Below, one piece after another: positions 57,889-64,000 of a DNA stretch of 64,000 nucleotides. How positions within the stretch are numbered: position 1 is the stretch's first letter; each line of letters starts with the position of its first letter. Under the pieces are notes generated by a model. It was not told the origin of the DNA and ran no database searches. It worked only from the letters and a program-made list of their open reading frames with translations. Position numbers and translations under genes: made by a program. Source of the stretch: Umbilicaria muhlenbergii. Lineage: Eukaryota > Ascomycota > Lecanoromycetes > Umbilicariales > Umbilicariaceae. Location of the stretch: positions 1,872,663 to 1,936,662 of the forward strand of contig KK106986.1 of the NCBI GenBank assembly GCA_000611775.1. Direction: 5' to 3'.

Positions 57889-59565
57889 ATGTCGTTTTTT
57901 CCTGGTCAACAGTATGGAGGCCCCGGCGGTTACCCACCACCACAGCAAAACTACGGACCTCCGCCTCCTCAAGGATATCTTCCTCAGCCACAGTACCCGT
58001 GAGACTGCCGCAATGTCCGTGATCTCGAGGCGTACTCGCTGACATTGAGCTCAGGCCCCAAGGTTATCCCCCATATCCACCGCAAGGTCCTCCGTCAACA
58101 CAACCCGGCTACGGTTATGGTCAACCGCCTCCTTCACCTCAGCCATACGGTGGAGGCTATCAACAGGTACAGTAGACCCTCGCCTAGAGGTACTTGCTTA
58201 ACTAACACCCGTATGTAGCCTCCTCCACAGCCGGGGTATGGATCACCTGAGCAGCCAGGGTACGGATACGGTATGCCACCACCGAACGGAGGCCCACAAT
58301 ATGGAGGACGCCCAGGTGAGCATACCCCTCCATCACTCTCTGAGAGGAGAAGCTGACACCGTACAAGGTCTTCCCTCCGTCAACTCCAACGCCTATGTAC
58401 ACGGAAACCTCAATGCCCCTCCTCCACCCCCCCCGGGCCAACACAGCTTTGGTCAAGGCGCACCACAAGGCTACAACTTTCAGTACTCATCGTGCACGGG
58501 ACACCGCAAGGCTCTTCTGATAGGGATCAACTATTTCGGTCAGAAAGGGCAGTTGCGAGGTTGTATAAACGATGTGAAGAACATGTCGACCTATCTGAAC
58601 AGCAATTTCGGGTATGCCCGGGAAGACATGGTGATCTTGACCGACGACCAGCAGAACCCGATGAGTCAACCAACAAAGCAGAACATCTTACGTGCCATGC
58701 ATTGGTTGGTGAAAGATGCCAAACCCAATGATTCGCTCTTCTTCCACTACTCAGGTACGTCAAACAAGCACGTTAATGATATAGTACGGTCGCTGACGTC
58801 ATCGCAGGTCATGGTGGGCAAACTCCAGACCTCGATGGCGACGAAGATGACGGTTACGATGAGGTTATATACCCAGTCGATTTCAGAGTAGCAGGACACA
58901 TTGTGGATGATGACATGCATGCGATCATGGTGAAAAGCCTACTGCCCGGTGTTCGTCTGACCGCCATCTTCGACTCTTGCCACTCGGGTTCGGCTCTGGA
59001 TCTTCCGTACATTTACTCCACCCAGGGTATGCTCAAGGAGCCAAACCTTGCAAAGGAAGCTGGACAAGGCTTGCTTGGCATTGTTTCCGCTTATGCTCGT
59101 GGCGACATTGGTGGCATTGCGTCGACTGCCAAGCAGTTCTTCAGGAAGGCTACTACAGGCGAAGAGAGCTACGAGCGAGCCAAACAGACCAAAACCTCAC
59201 CGGCGGATGTGATCATGTGGTCGGGAAGCAAGGATACTCAGACTTCGTAAGCATCCCCGCTACTAAAACGCATAAAGCGGCTCTAGTAATGACGCGTGAT
59301 CGCCTGCAGGCAAGATGCACAAATCGGCGGCGAAGCTACCGGCGCCATGTCGTGGGCATTCATCTCGGCGCTCAAGAAAAACCCGCAGCAGAGCTATGTA
59401 CAGTTGCTGAACAGTATCCGAGAAGAGTTGTCCCAGAAATACACCCAGAAGCCCCAATTGAGCTGCAGCCATCCATTGAGTCAGTTGAGCTTCTTCCGTA
59501 GACGACCCTTTGCAGCATTGCTAACGCTTTGTTTCCCAGATACGGACCTTCTGTATGTTATGTAG
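57889..59565 (+). CDS. MCA1: Type I metacaspase
   Basis: Caspase-like cysteine peptidase (clan CD) that cleaves after Arg/Lys and acts in stress-related death and protein quality control. Seven exons: 57889-57998, 58055-58166, 58219-58315, 58368-58754, 58808-59246, 59310-59479 and 59540-59565, all in phase; 446 aa. The prodomain (residues ~1-140) is rich in Pro, Gln, Gly and Tyr, as is typical of fungal type I members. The catalytic core starts at [20 protein letters not shown]. The catalytic His is in [11 protein letters not shown] (His ~237, split by an intron) and the Cys in [13 protein letters not shown] (Cys ~293). The C-terminus [19 protein letters not shown] is conserved and completed by the 26-nt last exon. 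Confidence 0.95.
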
Positions 59566-60149
59566 CTTGCGCCGCTGCTTCGCTCGAAATGGGGTTTCGA
59601 TTTCCTTTCTTATTGGTTCATCTAAGCGTCGGAGATAGGGGGACTATTATCAGGTTAATGGTATTTTCGTGCTTCAGTCATTATGATAGGCATGCTATGG
59701 AGCTCGTCGTTCTTTCCACCAAGATGCCTTCCACTTCCATGGGACTGTGATTGCAACCGAATCCGTGATCGTAAAACATCACTAAGCGTGTGGGACTACA
59801 TCATCGGGAAGGCCGGTGTTGCACAAATGTTGAATCGGATATTGCCTACCTCAACAAGGGAGCATAGGGCAATATCGTGAACGTGTGATATACCGAAAGA
59901 GGTTGCTGCATATCTTCAGTCTTCCGATGCGCACACAATTGGTGTTGAACGAGGCCCATCTCGCTTACCTCATAGGGAATCGCGCCAATTCAGCGAGCGG
60001 GAAATAGAAACATTAAGGTTTGCCCCAGCTTCGGAGATCCCGATAGGGCTGCTTAGCTCATTCCGCCATCCCTCCATCCAAATTATTTTCCTCGACTCAG
60101 CCACCGTCTCCATTTCCCCATCTCATCCCCACTTACACACAACCCTATT
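59566..60149. other. Intergenic between metacaspase and IF-2
   Basis: 3' flank of the metacaspase and promoter of the IF-2 gene. Small frames only; nothing else recognised. Confidence 0.4.
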
Positions 60150-63100
60150 ATGCGACGACAACTGCTGCGGGTAAGCTGCTCCATCCCCAACCCCCCTCTC
60201 GCCGTGGCTTTCCCACTTCTACCATCCCGGATTCTAACGCCCCACAGGCCACCCACCCCCCTACCCAGGACATCTGCATCTTCTGCGCCTCACGGTTGCA
60301 GCTGGGTCCTATCGTGCCCCAGCTCATAGCGTCCCAGCGGAGATTCCTCCAACGGTCGGCGCCGACGAATAGACCGCCAGCGGCTGCGGCTGCGCAGCAG
60401 ATAGAGAATGACAATAATGACGGGGTGGAATATCGGATGCGGGTGGATGCGAGGGAAACGAGAGGGCCTGCTGAGCCGACAGGGAGTTTCTCTGGGGCCA
60501 ACGTGTATCCAGGGGGAACATCCGCGCCTACTGGACCGACGAAGGGACCTACGGCGCATTCAGCACCTCCATCCTTCAACGATGGATGGGCGAAGAGCAC
60601 TTTCAGCAGTGAATTGACGCCGGAAGAGCAGCGGCAGAGAGACTCTTTGAGAGCTTTGTCGGCAGCGCGAACTCCACGAAGTACAGCTAGCGAGATAGCC
60701 AACAAGAGATCATCTGAAGAACATTCAGGAAGTGGCACTTGGTCATGCTGGCGGTGTGGATCATCCAACGGCCACCAGGCTTCAACGTGCCAGACTTGTC
60801 GTGCAGCACCACTCAAAGGGGGTAACGTTTCACCTAGGGCTTACAACCGCGAGGGAGGACGGGATGATTCAGCCAACCAGGTCAGACGATTAGATCGGAG
60901 TCTGGCTCAAAACTGGCGGCATGTAAATGTGAAGACACGGGAATCGGTCCCGCAGGCTAGTCACAATCTCGGCTCGGCTGCTCCAGCACCTGTGCATCAT
61001 GACAAGTCGATCGAGAGAACTGAGCAAAGGCTTCCGAACGACGATCTGCGTCAAATGCGTCTCCAGAGGGTAGAAACGACGAGAGACGGACGCTATGTAG
61101 GACTTACCCCTCGGGGACGAGAAGCGCCTGAAATGGAGTCATCGATCCCTCATAGGCCTGCGATCAGATCTCAACCCAACCGCTCGCCACTGATCAACAG
61201 AGAAGGGCCTCCTCCAGGCTCGAATATAACACAGATTGAGTCCTCCATAGCAAATTCTCCAAAGCATCCAACCCCACCAGAACCACATACCATGAGCGCT
61301 CTGAACCCATCACCAGAGTCTTCTGAATCTGTGTCTCCGAAACCAGAATCCAAAGGCTGGACGAGCTGGAGTCCTCCTCAATCCACCGAGCAGATTTCTC
61401 AGCCCGAGCCGCCTTCGGTAGTGGATGACACTCGATCTGCACCGAGATATGCAGGAAGGGATGAAGAGCGAGAGGAACTTAGCTACAGTAGATCATCTCG
61501 GAGAAGAGCTGAGAAATTCGAAATTGAACCACCTCTACAGTCTGTCAAATACGAATCGCACAGGCTCGACCGAGACCGCGAACGCCAAAGGAGACGTCGG
61601 CCAGTTGTCCAAGAATATGATGAAGAAGAAGAATACATGGCGATGCGAGCGGAGCGCAAACGGCAAAAAAAGAAGGATAAAGCTGTTCAGCGAGCTGCCG
61701 CACCGCCCACTCCGATAATTCTGCCCGAGTTCATCAGTATTGCAAACCTCGCTGCTGCTTTACGAGTGAGAACAGAGGATTTTACGCGCAAGATGACTGA
61801 GCTGGGATTCGAAGAGATTGGGACCGACCATGTACTTGACGCCGAGACTGCTGGTCTCATCGCCACAGAGTTTAACTTCGAACCCATCGTGGATCGCAGC
61901 GAGAGCGAAGATCTTAAAGCAAGACCTCCGGTGGAAGACAAGTCATCCCTACCTCCTCGACCTCCTGTCGTGACTATCATGGGCCACGTCGATCACGGCA
62001 AGACCACGCTTCTAGACTGGCTCCGTAAGTCTTCTGTTGCAGCGTCCGAGCACGGTGGTATCACTCAACATATCGGCGCTTTCTCCGTATCGATGCCCTC
62101 GGGCAGGATCATCACGTTCCTCGATACTCCCGGCCATGCTGCCTTTCTTAGTATGCGTCAGCGCGGCGCCAATGTCACCGATATTGTTATTCTCGTGGTA
62201 GCGGCAGACGATAGCGTCAAGCCACAGACCATTGAGGCGATCAACCATGCCAAAGCGGCCAAAGTCCCCATCATTGTCGCAGTCAACAAAATCGACAAAG
62301 AAGATGCCAACGTCGAGCGCGTGAAACTTGACCTGGGCCGCCACGGCATAGACGTCGAGGACTTTGGCGGAGATACACAAGTCGTTTGCGTTAGTGGCAA
62401 GACCGGTCAAGGCATGGATGAGCTTGAAGACGCCGCGGTAGCTCTCGCAGATATATTAGACATGCGCGCTGAGACCGACGGGCCTGCTGAAGGATGGGTT
62501 CTGGAAGCCACAACCAAGAAAGCAGGCCGTGTCGCCACTGTTCTCGTGCGCAGGGGAACCATGCGCCCCGGCGACGTCATAGTCGCTGGCAACACCTGGG
62601 CTCGGGTCCGCAGTCTCCGCAACGAAGCCGGAGTGCAAGTTCCCTCCGCTGGCCCCGGAACTCCTGTAGAAGTCGATGGATGGAGAGAACAGCCCGCGGC
62701 GGGAGACGAAGTCTTACAAGCTCCGGACGAACACAAAGCGAAAACCGTGATCGACTTGCGGCTGGAACGTGCCCAGCGTATCCAGATGGCTACTGACGTG
62801 GCGGCCGTGAATGAAGCTCGCCGGCTGGAGCAAGAGAAGCGCGAGCGCGAAGACCAAGCCGCCGCTGCCAGCGTCGACGGGGAGGAAACACCAGCGCCTC
62901 CAGAAGCGGTCCCCGCAGGATTCAAAGAAGTCTTCTTCATCATCAAAGCCGACGTCAGTGGATCCGTCGAAGCAGTCTTGAATTCCATCTCCGCCCTCGG
63001 CAACTCCGAAGTACGCGCCCACGTTCTTCGATCCGGCGTCGGACCCGTCACCGAGTTCGACATCGAGCACGCCGCCGTCGCAAAGGGCCATGTCGTTGCT

Positions 63101-63752
63101 TTCAATACGGTCGTTGATGCGAATATCTCGAGGATAGCGGAGGCGGCGGGGGTGGGGATTCTGGAGAGTAATATTATTTATCGACTTATTGACGATGTGA
63201 AGGGCAGATTGGAGGAACAGTTAACGCCGCTGACGACTCAGAAGGTCGTTGGCGAGGCGGAGGTGGCGCAGGTGTTTGAGATCAATGTCAAGGGAAGGGT
63301 GACTGTGCCGGTTGCAGGGTGTAGGGTTCGAAATGGGTTGGTTACAAGGAATGCGAAGGTTAGGGTGTTGAGGGATAAGGAGGTTGTTTTTGATGGTATG
63401 TTCTCACGAATCGCTTTGTCGATTTTATCACACACAATCATGACAACACATGCCCTTTCTTGCTGTTTGTCCTTTTATTCCTTTACACTTTGAACCCTGC
63501 CCTTCCTTCGCTTGTCCCTTTGCCACTCAAAATCACCCGTCCTGCACCGCACATGCCTCATCTCACCACATAACCCAACCCAACTCACTTCCTTCCACAG
63601 GCACCCTCTCCTCCCTCAAAAACGTCAAAAAGGACGTCACCGAAACACGCAAGGGCTCCGAATGCGGCATCGGCTTCGAGAACTGGACGGACTTCCAAGT
63701 CGGCGACCAGGTGCAGTGTTACGAAGAGAAGGTCGAGAAGAGGACTTTGTAA
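60150..63752 (+). CDS. IFM1: Mitochondrial translation initiation factor IF-2 with RanBP2-type zinc finger
   Basis: GTPase that brings initiator tRNA to the mitochondrial small ribosomal subunit. Exons 60150-60170, 60248-63395 and 63601-63752; 1106 aa. The first exon MRRQLLR begins a presequence, followed by [16 protein letters not shown] zinc finger of RanBP2 type ([20 protein letters not shown], ~172-191) lies in a disordered, charged N-terminal half. The IF2-N segment ([12 protein letters not shown]) precedes the G domain: GHVDHGKTT (~586-594), [20 protein letters not shown] and [11 protein letters not shown]. Domains II-IV follow, ending [20 protein letters not shown]. The length exceeds bacterial IF2 because of the N-terminal extension. 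Long frames on the minus strand over this gene are shadows. Confidence 0.95.
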
Positions 63753-63921
63753 TTACTGTAACATACAAACCTGGTGCTTCCACGTTCCGACACAGGAAGC
63801 TAGGGCCTATGTAGATAGAAGAATACCACTCCAACTCATCTCATCTCACACGTGTCCTACTTCCACCCGCCCTCTCCTCCTCCTCTTCCTCCCTACTAGT
63901 CCCCGCATCCACAACCCCCCT
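63753..63921. other. Short convergent spacer
   Basis: It separates the 3' end of IF-2 from the minus-strand gene at the right edge. Pyrimidine-rich on the plus strand, otherwise featureless. Confidence 0.4.
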
Positions 63922-64000
63922 TTAATCCCCCCCCTCCGCGTACTTCGTGACCACATCCACCACCTCCCCCACCCCCGCCACCACCGCCGTCGGCCTCCCC
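63922..64000 (-). CDS. C-terminus of an unidentified gene, cut by the window edge
   Basis: Read on the minus strand, the last 79 bases encode GRPTAVVAGVGEVVDVVTKY followed by AEGGD and a TAA stop. Only 25 residues are visible, with codon use favouring GC third positions as in the neighbouring IF-2 gene. The sequence is protein-like but too short to assign. Confidence 0.4.
   Translation of the reverse strand, partial: GRPTAVVAGVGEVVDVVTKYAEGGD

Noticed and set aside
62407-63105. A 232-codon minus-strand frame, Ser/Thr/Arg-rich
   Set aside because: It lies opposite the conserved IF-2 domains II-III; GC-rich third positions create shadow frames. The same applies to 60148-60816 minus.

Overview
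The window is nuclear DNA of a filamentous ascomycete (Pezizomycotina). The genes carry many short spliceosomal introns (mostly 49-240 nt, GT...CTRAC/CTGAY...AG), and the families are typically fungal: HOPS subunit Vps41, metacaspase, NCS1 permease, GPI-anchored Ser/Thr-rich wall proteins, a HET-domain fragment and NACHT/ankyrin STAND proteins. The species cannot be named from the sequence. Exon models below were assembled by hand from splice signals, reading-frame phase and family resemblance; almost all junctions keep phase.

Layout. 1-2.1 kb: 3' part of a fungal amidase. 2.1-3.2 kb: a degenerate dispersed repeat and a ~320-bp inverted-repeat element. 4.6-7.7 kb: three small multi-pass membrane protein genes on the minus strand, two of them a tandem duplicate pair. 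8.6-13.5 kb: two secreted, probably GPI-anchored proteins, one a 1099-aa repeat protein. 14-22.3 kb: housekeeping and metabolic genes (VPS41, a DUF155/RMND1-type mitochondrial protein, an FAD monooxygenase). 23.0-25.0 kb: a 2-kb non-autonomous hAT-like element, followed by a ~55-bp tandem repeat.

26.4-52.9 kb is accessory in character. It holds a kinase with an unusual catalytic loop and a 10-aa repeat N-terminus, a HET-domain relic, a Mid2/Wsc-like membrane protein, a SesB-lipase/NACHT/ANK NLR, a helical-N-terminus/NACHT/ANK NLR, an unrecognised Cys-rich two-TM protein, and convergent with it a fusion of a SesB-like alpha/beta hydrolase to a CorA-like membrane domain. A NACHT/ANK pseudogene follows. 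Transposon relics and minisatellites are interspersed, and an 11-bp minisatellite family recurs at 28.7, 41.6 and 54.8 kb. I read this stretch as a fungal allorecognition/innate-immunity type island under birth-and-death turnover; that is inference from domain content.

54-64 kb returns to conserved genes: an NCS1 purine/uracil-type permease (one intron contains the 11-bp minisatellite), a type I metacaspase, a mitochondrial IF-2 with an added RanBP2-type zinc finger, and the C-terminus of a gene running in from the right edge.

The most interesting objects are the lipase-CorA fusion with its convergent Cys-rich two-TM neighbour, the NLR whose stop codon lies inside a hAT target-site duplication, and the NLR pseudogene whose stops fit C-to-T/G-to-A mutation.
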